Shown: positions 29,388 to 38,017 of the stretch, one piece after another
How the letters are laid out: each line of letters opens with the position of its first letter
Position numbering within the stretch: position 1 is the first letter of the stretch
Source of the DNA: Cyanobium sp. Aljojuca 7A6
GTDB lineage: Bacteria > Cyanobacteriota > Cyanobacteriia > PCC-6307 > Cyanobiaceae
NCBI RefSeq assembly: GCF_024346455.1
Contig: NZ_JAGQCY010000003.1
Location: forward strand, 218,872-282,871
Direction of reading: 5' to 3'
DNA: 64,000 bases
Made by a program: the position numbers and the translations under genes
Notes under the pieces: generated by a model
The model's input: the letters and a program-made list of their open reading frames with translations, nothing else
Database searches by the model: none
Told to the model about the DNA's origin: nothing

Positions 29388-30955
29388 ACCGCCGCCGCCA
29401 ACTCAAGGGCCTGCTGGCCAGTCTGCTGATCGCCGTGCCCGGCCTGGTGCCCGCGGCCATGGCCGCAGAGGTGCTCGAGCTGCGGTTCGATGGCCTGGAG
29501 CTGCCGGTGAATCTGGAGCAGCTCGATGGTTGGGCCAGGAGCCCCGGTGGGCGGTCCGGCGGCGGCGGCGACCTGGCGGTCTGGCTGGATCTGCTGGATC
29601 CCCGCAGTCGCCAGGACTTGAAAATCCTGCTGCGCGCCCCCCTGCTGCGGGACACCAGCTTCGGCCAGCAGCTGCTGGACAGCTGGACCGGGAGTCAGAT
29701 GCTGGCTCGCCTGGGCGACCTGCTCACCACCTCCGAGGGCCGCAGCACCACGGCGGTGCTGCAGACCACCCTGCGGCGGATGCTGGAGACGCGTCAGGAC
29801 GTCTCCACCATCGGCCTGTTGCGGGCCCTGCCGGTGCAGCGGCTGAGCCTCCAGCTCGATGGCCTCTACGACCTGGCCCTGCAGTGGCGCCAGCAGATCG
29901 ACCTGCAGCGCCAGGCTCTGCGGCGCCTCCAAGCCCTGGCGCTGCCGGAGCGCCGCACCGTTCCCTTCGCCTTCGGTGAACGCACCTCCCTGCGGCCGCG
30001 CCGGCAGTTGCTGGCGGTGGCGCACCGTTCGCAGCCCCTGCCCCTGGAGATCTGGCCGGCGCTGGCCCCGGCGAATCGGCCCTGGTTGCTGATGATGCCC
30101 GGCTTGGGGGGCAATGCCGACCAGTTCGGCTGGCTGGCCAGTGAGCTGGCCGAACGGGGCTGGCCGGTGGTGGTGATTCAGCACCCCGGCAGTGACGGCC
30201 CTGCGCTCAAGGCCGCCCTCGACGGCCAGCGGCCCCCGCCGGGCGCCGAGACCCTGGCCATCCGGCTGGCCGACATCACCGCGGTGCTGGCGGCCCAGCG
30301 GCGCGGTGATCTGCCGGTGCAGGGCAAGGGCGTGGTGCTCCTTGGCCATTCGATGGGGGGCCTCTCCGCCCTGCTGGCGGCTGGTGTGGTGCCGGAACCC
30401 GGCCTAAGTGAGCGTTGCCGCAAGGCCCTCGACCGCCTGCCGATCGCCAATCCCTCCCGGCTGCTCCAGTGCCAGTTGTCCAGCACGGAACTGCCGGAGC
30501 GCTCCTCCCCTCCCGCGGACCTGCGGGGGCTGGTGCTGCTCAACGGCTTCGGCAGCCTGCTCTGGCCCCGTCGGGGCCTGGCCTCGCTCGGGGTGCCGGT
30601 CCTGATGGTGGGGGGCAGCCTCGATCTGGTCACGCCGCCCCTGGAGGAGCAGCTGCGCCTGTTTCTGCAGGGGCGGGATCCCCGCAGTCGCCTGGTGATG
30701 GTGGAAGGCGGCAGCCATTTCTCGCCCGTGCGGCTGATGCCCACCGACGAGGTGCTCTTTCGCCTCGATGAGGAGCTGGTGGGGGTGGATCCGGCCCGGG
30801 TGCAATCGGCGCTGCTGCGTCTCACCACCGAGTACCTCCACACCCTGGAGCAGCCCCTGCTGCTGCCTGCCCAGCGGCGGGTGCAGCAAGGGGTCACCCT
30901 TGATGTGCTTGATGCCGCCGCTGCCCGGCGCTGGAAAGCTGGCCTGAAGCCCTGA
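29375..30955 (+). CDS. Secreted alpha/beta hydrolase with DUF1400-type N-terminal domain
   Basis: A 526-residue protein with a signal peptide (GLLASLLIAVPGLVPAAMA) and a helical DUF1400-like region found before many cyanobacterial hydrolases. The alpha/beta hydrolase domain shows MMPGLGGNADQFG (oxyanion area), the nucleophile elbow GHSMGG, an acid in GGSLDLVTPP and the histidine in EGGSHFSPV. Esterase or lipase activity is likely, substrate unknown. The start is a GTG with no clear ribosome site. Confidence 0.82.
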   Translation: MPVSHRRRQLKGLLASLLIAVPGLVPAAMAAEVLELRFDGLELPVNLEQLDGWARSPGGRSGGGGDLAVWLDLLDPRSRQDLKILLRAPLLRDTSFGQQLLDSWTGSQMLARLGDLLTTSEGRSTTAVLQTTLRRMLETRQDVSTIGLLRALPVQRLSLQLDGLYDLALQWRQQIDLQRQALRRLQALALPERRTVPFAFGERTSLRPRRQLLAVAHRSQPLPLEIWPALAPANRPWLLMMPGLGGNADQFGWLASELAERGWPVVVIQHPGSDGPALKAALDGQRPPPGAETLAIRLADITAVLAAQRRGDLPVQGKGVVLLGHSMGGLSALLAAGVVPEPGLSERCRKALDRLPIANPSRLLQCQLSSTELPERSSPPADLRGLVLLNGFGSLLWPRRGLASLGVPVLMVGGSLDLVTPPLEEQLRLFLQGRDPRSRLVMVEGGSHFSPVRLMPTDEVLFRLDEELVGVDPARVQSALLRLTTEYLHTLEQPLLLPAQRRVQQGVTLDVLDAAAARRWKAGLKP

Positions 30956-30981
30956 TTCCGGGGGCCAGTTCCGGCTTGGAC

Positions 30982-32001
30982 TCAAAAGCGGATGCGTGGA
31001 TCCAGCAGAGCCACCACCAGGTCGACCAGCACAGACACCAGCACCACCAGGGCTGCCACCACCACCACGATCCCCTGCACCAGGGGGTAATCGCGTTGGG
31101 CGATCGCTTCCTGCAGGCGGAAGGCGATGCCGGGCCAGGAAAACGTGACCTCGATCAGCAGGGCGCCGCCGATCAGGGAGGCCACCGTGATGCCGGTGAT
31201 CGTGAGCACCGGCAGCAGGGCGTTGGGCAGGGCGTGGTGCAGCACCACGCGTCGTTCACTGAGGCCGCGGCTGCGGGCGGCCTCCACGTAGTCGGAGCCG
31301 AGGGCACGGCGCAGATTGAGCCGCAGGGCATTGGTGAAGATGCCGCTGAGCAGCAGGCCCAGGGTGGCCGCTGGCAGCACGAGGTGGCGCAGGCTGCCGC
31401 CCAGCTGCTGCCAGTCGCCGGCCCTGAGGCTGTCGAGCAGGTAGAAGCCCGTGCCCTGCGGCGGCATCAGGGTGGCGGGATAACGCCCCCCCACCGGCAG
31501 CCAGCCCAGCCAGACGGCGAACACCAGCTGCACCACCATCGCCGCCCAGAAGGGGGGCAGGGCGTAGGTGCCGATGCCATAGAGGCGGCCGGCCAGATCG
31601 AGGCGCCCCTCGGGGCGGGCGATCCCGCTGAAGCCCACCGCCAGACCGACGATGGCGGCCAGCAGCAGCGCCACCACCCCCAGCTCCAGGCTGGCCGGCA
31701 GGCTGTCCTGGATGAGGCGGGTCACCGGTTCGCTATTGGTGAGCGACTGGCCCAGATCGCCCCGCAGCAGGTGGCCCAGGAAGCGGCCGTACTGCTCGGC
31801 CAAGGGGCGATCCAGGCCGAGCTGGGTCCGCAGGGCGGCGCGGGCCGCCTCCGGGGCGCGGGTGCCCAGCAGGGCATCGATCGGATCGCCGGGGGCCACC
31901 CGCAGCAGCAGGAACACCAGCGAAGCGATCAGCCAGAGCATCAACGGCGCCAGGGCCAGCCGGGAGGCCAGGTAGCGCGCCAGGTCGGAACGGCGGCTCA
32001 T
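30982..32001 (-). CDS. Peptide/nickel-type ABC transporter permease (DppB-like)
   Basis: A 339-residue permease with the DppB N-terminus (LASRLALAPLMLWLIASLVF, RVAPGDP), QLGLDRPLAEQYGRFL, GDLGQS and the EAA loop EAARSRGLSERRVVLHHALPNALLP, plus six helices. It overlaps the substrate-binding protein gene by ATGA. The usual second permease (DppC) and ATPases (DppD, DppF) are not next to it, since the next gene is convergent. Confidence 0.9.
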   Translation of the reverse strand: MSRRSDLARYLASRLALAPLMLWLIASLVFLLLRVAPGDPIDALLGTRAPEAARAALRTQLGLDRPLAEQYGRFLGHLLRGDLGQSLTNSEPVTRLIQDSLPASLELGVVALLLAAIVGLAVGFSGIARPEGRLDLAGRLYGIGTYALPPFWAAMVVQLVFAVWLGWLPVGGRYPATLMPPQGTGFYLLDSLRAGDWQQLGGSLRHLVLPAATLGLLLSGIFTNALRLNLRRALGSDYVEAARSRGLSERRVVLHHALPNALLPVLTITGITVASLIGGALLIEVTFSWPGIAFRLQEAIAQRDYPLVQGIVVVVAALVVLVSVLVDLVVALLDPRIRF

Positions 32002-33581
32002 GGCAACCGGGCTCCGTCGGCGGCGCTCAGACGGCGCAGCTCGCCCAGCAGCACCCGGCCGGATCCGTCGAAGCGGGGCTGGCTGACACCCAGACCGCCC
32101 CAGGCCGCCGGGGCGCTGAGCCACACCGGCAGGTAGGGGCTGGCGGCGGCGACGCGGCGTTGGATGGCCACCAGCAGGGCGACCCGCTCGGGGCCGTCCA
32201 GCTGGCTGCTGCGCAGCAGCTCCGCCTCCAGCCCCGGCGCCGTCCAGAAGCTGCCGCCCAGGACGCTGTTGCCCTTGAGGCAACGGTCCCCCTCGGCCTT
32301 GCTGCAGGACAGCAGCGGCATCAGGAAGTTCTCCGCATCGGGATAGTCACCGATCCAGTCGTAGAAGAGCATCGTCAGGGCGCCCTTGTCGAGCTGGGAG
32401 TAGGCCGTGGTGGCCTCCATGCCGGTCACCTCCAGGGTCACGCAATCGCCCAGGTCGCGGCGCAGCTGGGCCTGCCAGGTGAGGGCAAACAGACGGTCGG
32501 TGGGGATGTCGGAGCGGTAGGTGAGCGGCAGGGTGAGCACCTTCCCCTGGCAATAGCCCGCCTGGCGGTAGAGGACGCGGGCTTGGGCGGGGTCGTAGGC
32601 GGGCCAGGCGCTGGGATCGGAGCCCGGCAGGTCCGGAGGGATGAGCTGGCGCTGGGGGGAGCGCAGCCCCAGGGTCACCCGCCGGACGATGGTGGACCGA
32701 TCCAGGCTGCGGGCCACGGCCTGACGCAGAACCGTGCGGTTCAGCGGCGGCTGGTCGCTCAGCAGCGACACCAGGGCGATCTCCTGGGACGGACCGATGG
32801 CCTCGCGCAGGCGACCGGCGGCGGCGTCCCGGTGCAGGGCCTGCTGATGGTCGATCTCCAGACCGCTGTTGAGCAGAAGGTCGACCTCGCCGCTGCGCAG
32901 GGCCCCGAACAGGGCCGTGGAGTTGCTAAGGGTCACCAGGTCGATGCCCGCGTTGGCCGGCCGCCTGCCCCAGTAGCGGGGCCAGGGGGTCAGCCGCTGC
33001 TGCTGGCCGCCGAAGAAGGCCAGGGCGTAGGGGCCGGTCCCCACGAAGCGGTCGTTGAGGGGCTTGTCGCGGTGCCTCCGGTAGGCGGTGGGGGACACCG
33101 GGGTCAGGAAGATGGCGCTGAGCAACCGCGGCAGCGGGCTGAAGGGGCGCTTCAGCACCAGCTCGATCTCGTAGGGAGCGGTGACCCGCACGCTTGCGAC
33201 CCGTTCGCCCAGCTGGTAGCCGAGGGTGCCGATCGCCATGAAGCGGCGCAGAGAGAACGCCATGGCGTCGGCATCGAAGCGGGTGCCGTCGTGGAAGAGC
33301 ACCCCCCGGCGCAGGGGGATCCGGGCCCGCAGCCGATCGCCGCTCAGCACCGGCAGGGCGGTGGCCAGCCGCGGCTCGAGGCGGCCATGGCTGTCGATCG
33401 CGTAGAGGGGGTCGCCGAGGCCGCTGAGCACCTGCATCACGCCGATGCGGGAGGCCTGCACCGGATCGAGGGAGTCGATGCGACTTTTGGTGGCCACGAT
33501 CAGGGACGGGCTGGTCCGCCTCGGCTGACAACCCGCCAGCAGCGGCAGAGCCAGCAGCAGGGTGGTGAGGCTCGCCGCCAT
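31998..33581 (-). CDS. Family 5 extracellular solute-binding lipoprotein (peptide ABC importer)
   Basis: A 527-residue lipoprotein with signal and lipobox LLAGC, then the SBP family 5 pattern: SRIDSLDPVQAS, LEPRLATALPV, GVLFHDGTRFDADAMAFSLRR, VGTGPYAL, RQAVARSLDRSTIV and FYDWIGDYPDAENFL. It would capture a peptide or similar ligand for the adjacent DppB-like permease. Lgt in this window would lipidate it. The ATG at 33581 gives the only signal peptide in the frame. Confidence 0.9.
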   Translation of the reverse strand: MAASLTTLLLALPLLAGCQPRRTSPSLIVATKSRIDSLDPVQASRIGVMQVLSGLGDPLYAIDSHGRLEPRLATALPVLSGDRLRARIPLRRGVLFHDGTRFDADAMAFSLRRFMAIGTLGYQLGERVASVRVTAPYEIELVLKRPFSPLPRLLSAIFLTPVSPTAYRRHRDKPLNDRFVGTGPYALAFFGGQQQRLTPWPRYWGRRPANAGIDLVTLSNSTALFGALRSGEVDLLLNSGLEIDHQQALHRDAAAGRLREAIGPSQEIALVSLLSDQPPLNRTVLRQAVARSLDRSTIVRRVTLGLRSPQRQLIPPDLPGSDPSAWPAYDPAQARVLYRQAGYCQGKVLTLPLTYRSDIPTDRLFALTWQAQLRRDLGDCVTLEVTGMEATTAYSQLDKGALTMLFYDWIGDYPDAENFLMPLLSCSKAEGDRCLKGNSVLGGSFWTAPGLEAELLRSSQLDGPERVALLVAIQRRVAAASPYLPVWLSAPAAWGGLGVSQPRFDGSGRVLLGELRRLSAADGARLP

Positions 33582-33685
33582 GGCGAACGGTGTTTGGCCT
33601 GTTCTCCCCCTGGACGTCGGCAAGACCCTGCGATCCGGTGGGGCCCATTCAAGCGGCCTGCCTGCGGTGGGCTCGGTGGCGGTGG

Positions 33686-34468
33686 TCAGGGGGCGCGTCG
33701 GTTCGACTTCGGGCGTCGCCCGAGCAGGATCTCCAGCCGCCTGCCCAGCTGCTGGAGCAGGGTGAGCGAGGCCCCCGGCCGCTGGGCACCGGCGGCAAAG
33801 GCCACGGAAAAACCCAGCGCGGCGATGCTGACCCTGGCCACCCCCTGGCCGAGGGCCCAGACGTCGGTGGGGGCGGGGCCGCCGATCCTGCCGGTGGCGC
33901 GGGTCTCGGTCCGCTGGAGTTCCTCGAGCAGGCTGCGCTTCAGTTCGCCGAGGGGGAGGCTGAGGGCCGCCGCAGGCAGCTGGGGGCGGGGGCCCTGGAG
34001 TCGGGAGAACCGGGCCTGCAGGTCCTGGGGGCTGGTGGCCGCTTCGATGGCCTGCCGGATCATCGTCACCCGCTCGCCGAGCCTGGTGCGCTGCATGGCC
34101 TGGGTGCCCTGCGCCTGGGAGAGGACCCGCCAGGTGGCGAAACCCTGCAGGGGCACCAGCAGCAGGAAGGCGACCACCACGACGATGGCCCACTGGCGGG
34201 CGGTGGCCAGCTGGGCCCGCAGGAAGCCGTTGGCCGGTTCGATGTAGAGCCCCAGGTGCAGCAGCAGAAATCCCACCAGCGCCAGCAGGGAGGTGTTGAT
34301 CATGCGGTTGGTGAACCGCAGCTGCCAGGCGGGATTCAGCGGTTGCAGGGGCAGGGAATCGACCAGAACGAAGGCCAGAAACACCAGCAGCAGCCCGCCT
34401 CCGCTCCAGGCGAACAGGCGGCCGAAACTGGCGATGTGGTCCTCGCGACTGGAGGAATAGTCAGGCAT
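33686..34468 (-). CDS. HpsJ-family membrane protein
   Basis: A 260-residue protein with an N-terminal membrane region of about four helices (LLLVFLAFVLVDSLPL; LLALVGFLLLHLGLYIEP; IVVVVAFLLLVPLQGFATW), a helical stretch with FSRLQGPRPQ, and a late hydrophobic segment before a basic tail. This matches cyanobacterial HpsJ-type proteins, which are linked to exopolysaccharide and exosortase functions. The divergent neighbour is a PEP-CTERM-type protein, which strengthens the call. Confidence 0.65.
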   Translation of the reverse strand: MPDYSSSREDHIASFGRLFAWSGGGLLLVFLAFVLVDSLPLQPLNPAWQLRFTNRMINTSLLALVGFLLLHLGLYIEPANGFLRAQLATARQWAIVVVVAFLLLVPLQGFATWRVLSQAQGTQAMQRTRLGERVTMIRQAIEAATSPQDLQARFSRLQGPRPQLPAAALSLPLGELKRSLLEELQRTETRATGRIGGPAPTDVWALGQGVARVSIAALGFSVAFAAGAQRPGASLTLLQQLGRRLEILLGRRPKSNRRAP

Positions 34469-34651
34469 CCGGGGTCGGTACGCGGAGGGGGAACAGGGCA
34501 AGCCAGCGGCCCAGACCTTAGGGGGGCTGACCGGCGTCGTCAGCAGCGTTGCGCCAGAGCCCCCCACGACCACCCTCCCAGCGCCACTTAAGGAGGATGG
34601 CGCGCTTCCTGAGTGCTGCCTGATAGATTGGTGAAACTTCTTTAGGTCTCC

Positions 34652-35479
34652 ATGGCGCGCCCCGTCACCCTCGGTGCCCACTCCCTGGGGCGTTTCCGCC
34701 CCTCCGTCCACCTTTACCCCCCGCTGCTGCTGCTCACCTGCCTGGTCGCCAGCACTGCCGCCCCCGCCGTGGGCAGCCTTCCCCACGAAAGCCTGGGAGC
34801 CCTGGAGGAGCTGCGCGAGCTCCTGACTCCGGGATTCGGCGCCTCTCCGGAGTACCTCGTCGGGTCCGGCGGGATCGGCCTGGCCAACCCCGTCACGGGC
34901 CTGGTGGTGCCGCCCTTCCAGTACAGCGTTGCCCCTTACGAGGTGAGCGTCGATGGCTTTGTTGTGCCCTCCGGCGTCTTCCTGGCCCGTTCCGGCATCC
35001 CCGCAGGCGGCAGCCTGTTCCGGTTGAGCAGCCCCCTCTCGTTCCGCTGGTCCGGCACCGCCTCCACCCCTGAGGCGCGGCTCACCTGGCAGGCGGGCAC
35101 CCTGTTCGACAACGTCTTCAACGGGGCCACCGGCGGCTTTGTTCCGTTCCGGATCGTGGCCGGCGGCTCCTCGGAGCTGGACGAATCCTCCTCTGACGTC
35201 CTGGAGCTTGCCATTGCCGCCGAGCCCGCCGGCGAGGATCCCGGCGAGCGGCAGGTTGGGGATGTGTTCGAAACCGCCCTGCTGCCCCCGGGGACCGAGC
35301 TCCCCCCAGGAGCTCCCACCGACCAGCTGCCCGGCGACCTTCCCGATGGTCCCGGCGAGGGGCCCATCGCTGAGGGTCCCGATCCAGCCTCGGTGCCCGG
35401 CCCCCTGCCCCTGGCCGGTGTGGCCGTCGCCTTCCGTTTCAGCCGCCACCTGAGGCAACGGCTTCGCCAGGGGCGCTGA
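34652..35479 (+). CDS. PEP-CTERM-type exported protein (cyanoexosortase substrate)
   Basis: A 275-residue protein with an N-terminal signal region (LYPPLLLLTCLVAS) and a beta-rich middle. Its C-terminus is VPGPLPLAGVAVAFRFSRHL followed by a basic tail: motif PGPLP at 249-253, a short hydrophobic helix and arginines. That tripartite tail is the cyanobacterial form of the PEP-CTERM sorting signal, cut by cyanoexosortase. The middle domain is unknown. A proline/acid-rich linker precedes the tail. It is divergent from the HpsJ-like gene, with 183 bases between. Confidence 0.75.
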   Translation: MARPVTLGAHSLGRFRPSVHLYPPLLLLTCLVASTAAPAVGSLPHESLGALEELRELLTPGFGASPEYLVGSGGIGLANPVTGLVVPPFQYSVAPYEVSVDGFVVPSGVFLARSGIPAGGSLFRLSSPLSFRWSGTASTPEARLTWQAGTLFDNVFNGATGGFVPFRIVAGGSSELDESSSDVLELAIAAEPAGEDPGERQVGDVFETALLPPGTELPPGAPTDQLPGDLPDGPGEGPIAEGPDPASVPGPLPLAGVAVAFRFSRHLRQRLRQGR

Positions 35480-35507
35480 ACGGCGGGTCGGTTCAGCTGC
35501 CGTTCAG
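35476..35507. terminator. Perfect 9-bp inverted repeat carrying both convergent stop codons
   Basis: CTGAACGGC (35476-35484) and GCCGTTCAG (35499-35507) are exact reverse complements with 14 bases between. The TGA of the PEP-CTERM-type gene is in the left arm, and the TGA of hom (read leftwards) is in the right arm. There is no T-run. A bidirectional terminator or RNA end-protecting hairpin is likely. Confidence 0.55.
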
Positions 35508-36820
35508 AGGGTCCGCAGGCAGGCGGCCACCCGCTCCACCCCCTCCAGCGCCTCGATCGCGGCCAGGGCTTCGCGGAACCGGTCTTCCCGCACTTCGTGG
35601 GTGATGACGACGATCTCCGCCTCCCCTTCCCTGGCGTCGAGCTGCACGATCGACTGGATCGACACCTCGGCCGCTCCGAAACAGGTGCCGATGCGGCCGA
35701 TCACGCCGGCCTCGTCGCGGGTGCTGAGCCGCACGTAGTTGCGGTGACGGCTCAGGGAGCCGTCGACCAGGGTGCAGTGGCGCCAGCTGCTGGCGGCCAG
35801 CAGGGGATCGAGGCCGGCCTGGGGGCCGCCCACCTGGCGGATGCCGGCGATGTTGAGGATGTCGGCCACCACCGCCGAAGCGGTGGGACCCGCCCCGGCA
35901 CCGGGGCCGAAGAACATCACCTGTCCCACCGGATCCCCCTCCACCAGGATGGCGTTGTTGACGCCATGGACCCCCGCCAGGGGGTGGTGCTTCGGCAGCA
36001 GGGTGGGATGCACACGCACGTCCAGGGACACGCCGTCCGGCGGCCCGGCCGGGGCGTCGTCCTGCACCCGTTCGGCCACCGCCAGCAGCTTCACCACGAA
36101 GCCGAGCTGGGCGGCATAGGCCACGTCACGGGCCTCGAGCCGGTCGATGCCCTCGGTGGCGATGCCTGCCCGTTCCACCGGACCGCCGTAGGCCAGCCCC
36201 GCCAGGATGGCGATCTTGTCGGCCGCATCTCCCCCCTGCACATCGGCGGCGGGATCGGCCTCGGCGTAGCCGAGGCGCTGGGCGTCTGCCAGCACCTCGG
36301 CGTAGGCCGCCCCCTCATCGGCCATGCGGCTGAGGATGTAGTTGGTGGTGCCGTTGATGATGCCGCTGACCCGCTGGATGCGGTTGCCGCCCAGGGACTG
36401 CTTGATCGGCTCGATGATCGGAATGCCACCGCCCACGGCGGCTTCGATCAGCACGTAGACGCCCTGGCTGGCGGCGGCGGCGGCGATCTCCTGGCCGTAG
36501 CGGGCGATCACCGCCTTGTTGGCCGTGACCACGGGCTTGCCGGCGGCGATGGCGCGCAGGATCAGGCTGCGGGCCGGCTCCAGACCCCCCATCACCTCCA
36601 CGATGATGTCCACCTTGGGATCGTCGATGACCGCCTCAGGGTCGGTGGTGAGGCGCTCCGGCGGCAGGGTCAGCGGGCGGGGGCGCTGGAGGTCGCGCAC
36701 CGCCACCCTCTCGAGCACCAGGTCGCCGACCAGCGGATGCCGGCCCTGGGGACTGGCCAGGATCGCCGCCACGCCGCTCCCCACCGTGCCCAGCCCGAGC
36801 AAGCCGATGCCGATGGTCAT
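35504..36820 (-). CDS. hom: Homoserine dehydrogenase
   Basis: Homoserine dehydrogenase reduces aspartate semialdehyde on the way to threonine, methionine and isoleucine. The roughly 438-residue protein has GLLGLGTVGSGVAAIL (NADP site), NKAVIARYG, EAAVGGGIPII, the substrate region GIINGTTNYIL and a C-terminal ACT domain (AGVIGRIGTCFGAAEVSIQS) for threonine feedback. I start at the ATG at 36820 (MTIGIG) and not five codons earlier. sufE lies 33 bases upstream. Confidence 0.95.
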   Translation of the reverse strand: MTIGIGLLGLGTVGSGVAAILASPQGRHPLVGDLVLERVAVRDLQRPRPLTLPPERLTTDPEAVIDDPKVDIIVEVMGGLEPARSLILRAIAAGKPVVTANKAVIARYGQEIAAAAASQGVYVLIEAAVGGGIPIIEPIKQSLGGNRIQRVSGIINGTTNYILSRMADEGAAYAEVLADAQRLGYAEADPAADVQGGDAADKIAILAGLAYGGPVERAGIATEGIDRLEARDVAYAAQLGFVVKLLAVAERVQDDAPAGPPDGVSLDVRVHPTLLPKHHPLAGVHGVNNAILVEGDPVGQVMFFGPGAGAGPTASAVVADILNIAGIRQVGGPQAGLDPLLAASSWRHCTLVDGSLSRHRNYVRLSTRDEAGVIGRIGTCFGAAEVSIQSIVQLDAREGEAEIVVITHEVREDRFREALAAIEALEGVERVAACLRTL

Positions 36821-36853
36821 GGGCTGCAACCCCACAAACCACCATCCTAGAAA

Positions 36854-37273
36854 TCAATCGGCCTGCAACTGCCTGGCCTGGGCCTGCATGGTGCGCAGGA
36901 TGTTGAGAAAACCGTTGGCCCGCGAAGGCGTCAGGCTCCCCTGCAGGCCCGTCGCGGCGATGAAGGCTGGATCGAGATCGGTGGCCTGCTCCGGGGTCAT
37001 GCCCTCCAGCCCCTCAATCAGCAGGGCCAGCAATCCCTTGGTGATCTGGGCATCGGAATCGCCGCGCCAGTGGAGCTTTCCCTCCTCGAGGTGGCCCACC
37101 ACGTACACCTGGGAGACGCACCCCTTGACCTTGAAGGCGTCCAGGCGCAGGTCGTCCGGGAAGGGTTCCAGCTTCTTGGCCAGCCAGAGCACGTACTCGT
37201 AACGACGGCGCGGGTCGCTGGTGCTCCCCAGCCGTTCCACGATCCGGTCGAGAGCGGGACTGCCGGTGGCCAT
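36854..37273 (-). CDS. sufE: SufE family sulfur-transfer protein
   Basis: SufE accepts persulfide sulfur from SufS for iron-sulfur cluster assembly. The 139-residue product (from the ATG at 37273) holds the YEYVLWLAKKLEPFP segment, the catalytic cysteine in VKGCVSQVYVVG, and the HWRGDSDAQITKGLLALLI helix region. An upstream start would add 32 arginine-rich residues unlike the family. It precedes hom on the same strand. Confidence 0.92.
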   Translation of the reverse strand: MATGSPALDRIVERLGSTSDPRRRYEYVLWLAKKLEPFPDDLRLDAFKVKGCVSQVYVVGHLEEGKLHWRGDSDAQITKGLLALLIEGLEGMTPEQATDLDPAFIAATGLQGSLTPSRANGFLNILRTMQAQARQLQAD

Positions 37274-37290
37274 GGAAGACAAGGAGGGGA

Positions 37291-37764
37291 CTAGGACGGA
37301 CGGCGCGGCCTCAGCATCCCGGCCAGTCCGGCCACGGCGAGCACGCCGAGGGGAGGCACGAAGGCCCAACCCTCAGCTTGAGCGTAGGGATGGGATCGGC
37401 TCACCCGTGCGGGCAACGAAGGGGTCGCCGTGGCCTCGGGCAGTTCGAGGTAGTCGCGGTGGCCGGGGCCCGCATCCACCTGCACTTCCCACTGGCGGCT
37501 GGCCTGGGGCGGCAGGGTGAAGACAAAGCGTCCGCCAGCATCGGTGCGCCCCAGTTCGATCGCTGGGCCGCCATCGGGGGGGACGATGCGGACGGCGGCA
37601 TCACGCGCCGGCTCGCCGCTGGAGAACTGGCTCTCCAGGCTTAAGGAGTCGGTGAGGCCCGTGAGCCGCTCCAGGCTGCTTTCGATCGCGTGGGCCCTGA
37701 CCTGCACAGGAGCCACCACAAGACTGACGAGGCCGAGCAGCCCGGAACAAAGAAGGGGCTTCAT
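37291..37764 (-). CDS. Secreted NikK/DUF4198-like beta-sandwich protein with C-terminal anchor
   Basis: A 157-residue protein with a signal peptide ending AHA, so the mature chain would start at or near a histidine. It has one carboxypeptidase-regulatory-like domain (SGEPARDAAVRIVPPDGG, DAGGRFVFTLPP, WEVQVDAG) and a C-terminal membrane helix (PPLGVLAVAGLAGMLRPRR). The layout resembles the periplasmic parts of cobalt/nickel ECF importers in cyanobacteria. No importer gene is adjacent, so metal binding is inference. Confidence 0.6.
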   Translation of the reverse strand: MKPLLCSGLLGLVSLVVAPVQVRAHAIESSLERLTGLTDSLSLESQFSSGEPARDAAVRIVPPDGGPAIELGRTDAGGRFVFTLPPQASRQWEVQVDAGPGHRDYLELPEATATPSLPARVSRSHPYAQAEGWAFVPPLGVLAVAGLAGMLRPRRPS

Positions 37765-37771
37765 CCGTGAA

Positions 37772-37957
37772 TCAGGTGGATTTCCAGCGACTATCGCTGC
37801 TTTTTCCTGCCTGCACCATCCTCGCGACCGAGCTGACCATCATCGAGAGGGCGTCGCTGGAGGCGCCACGGGTTTGAAACTCGGAGGTCATCACCCGCTC
37901 GGCGGCCGTCATGGGACGGTTCTGGAGCGATGAGAGGATCAAATCCAAGGACGGCAC
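37772..37957 (-). CDS. Small hypothetical protein
   Basis: A 61-residue frame from a GTG at 37957, with helical, Ser/Met-rich content (AERVMTSEFQTRGASSDALS). It fills most of the 253-base gap between the NikK-like gene and fthC and reads in the same direction. There is no clear ribosome site, and an internal ATG (MTAAERVM) is an alternative. Coding status is uncertain. Confidence 0.4.
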   Translation of the reverse strand: MPSLDLILSSLQNRPMTAAERVMTSEFQTRGASSDALSMMVSSVARMVQAGKSSDSRWKST

Positions 37958-38017
37958 GGATGCACTGCGCCGATCCTGGCAAACGAACAGGCCATTGGCT
38001 CGACAGGACGGCGTTCG

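Noticed and set aside
34597..34623. A possible eight-codon leader peptide after AAGGAGG upstream of the PEP-CTERM-type gene.
   Set aside because: The ribosome site touches the ATG with no spacing, and nothing resembling attenuation follows. Chance is more likely.
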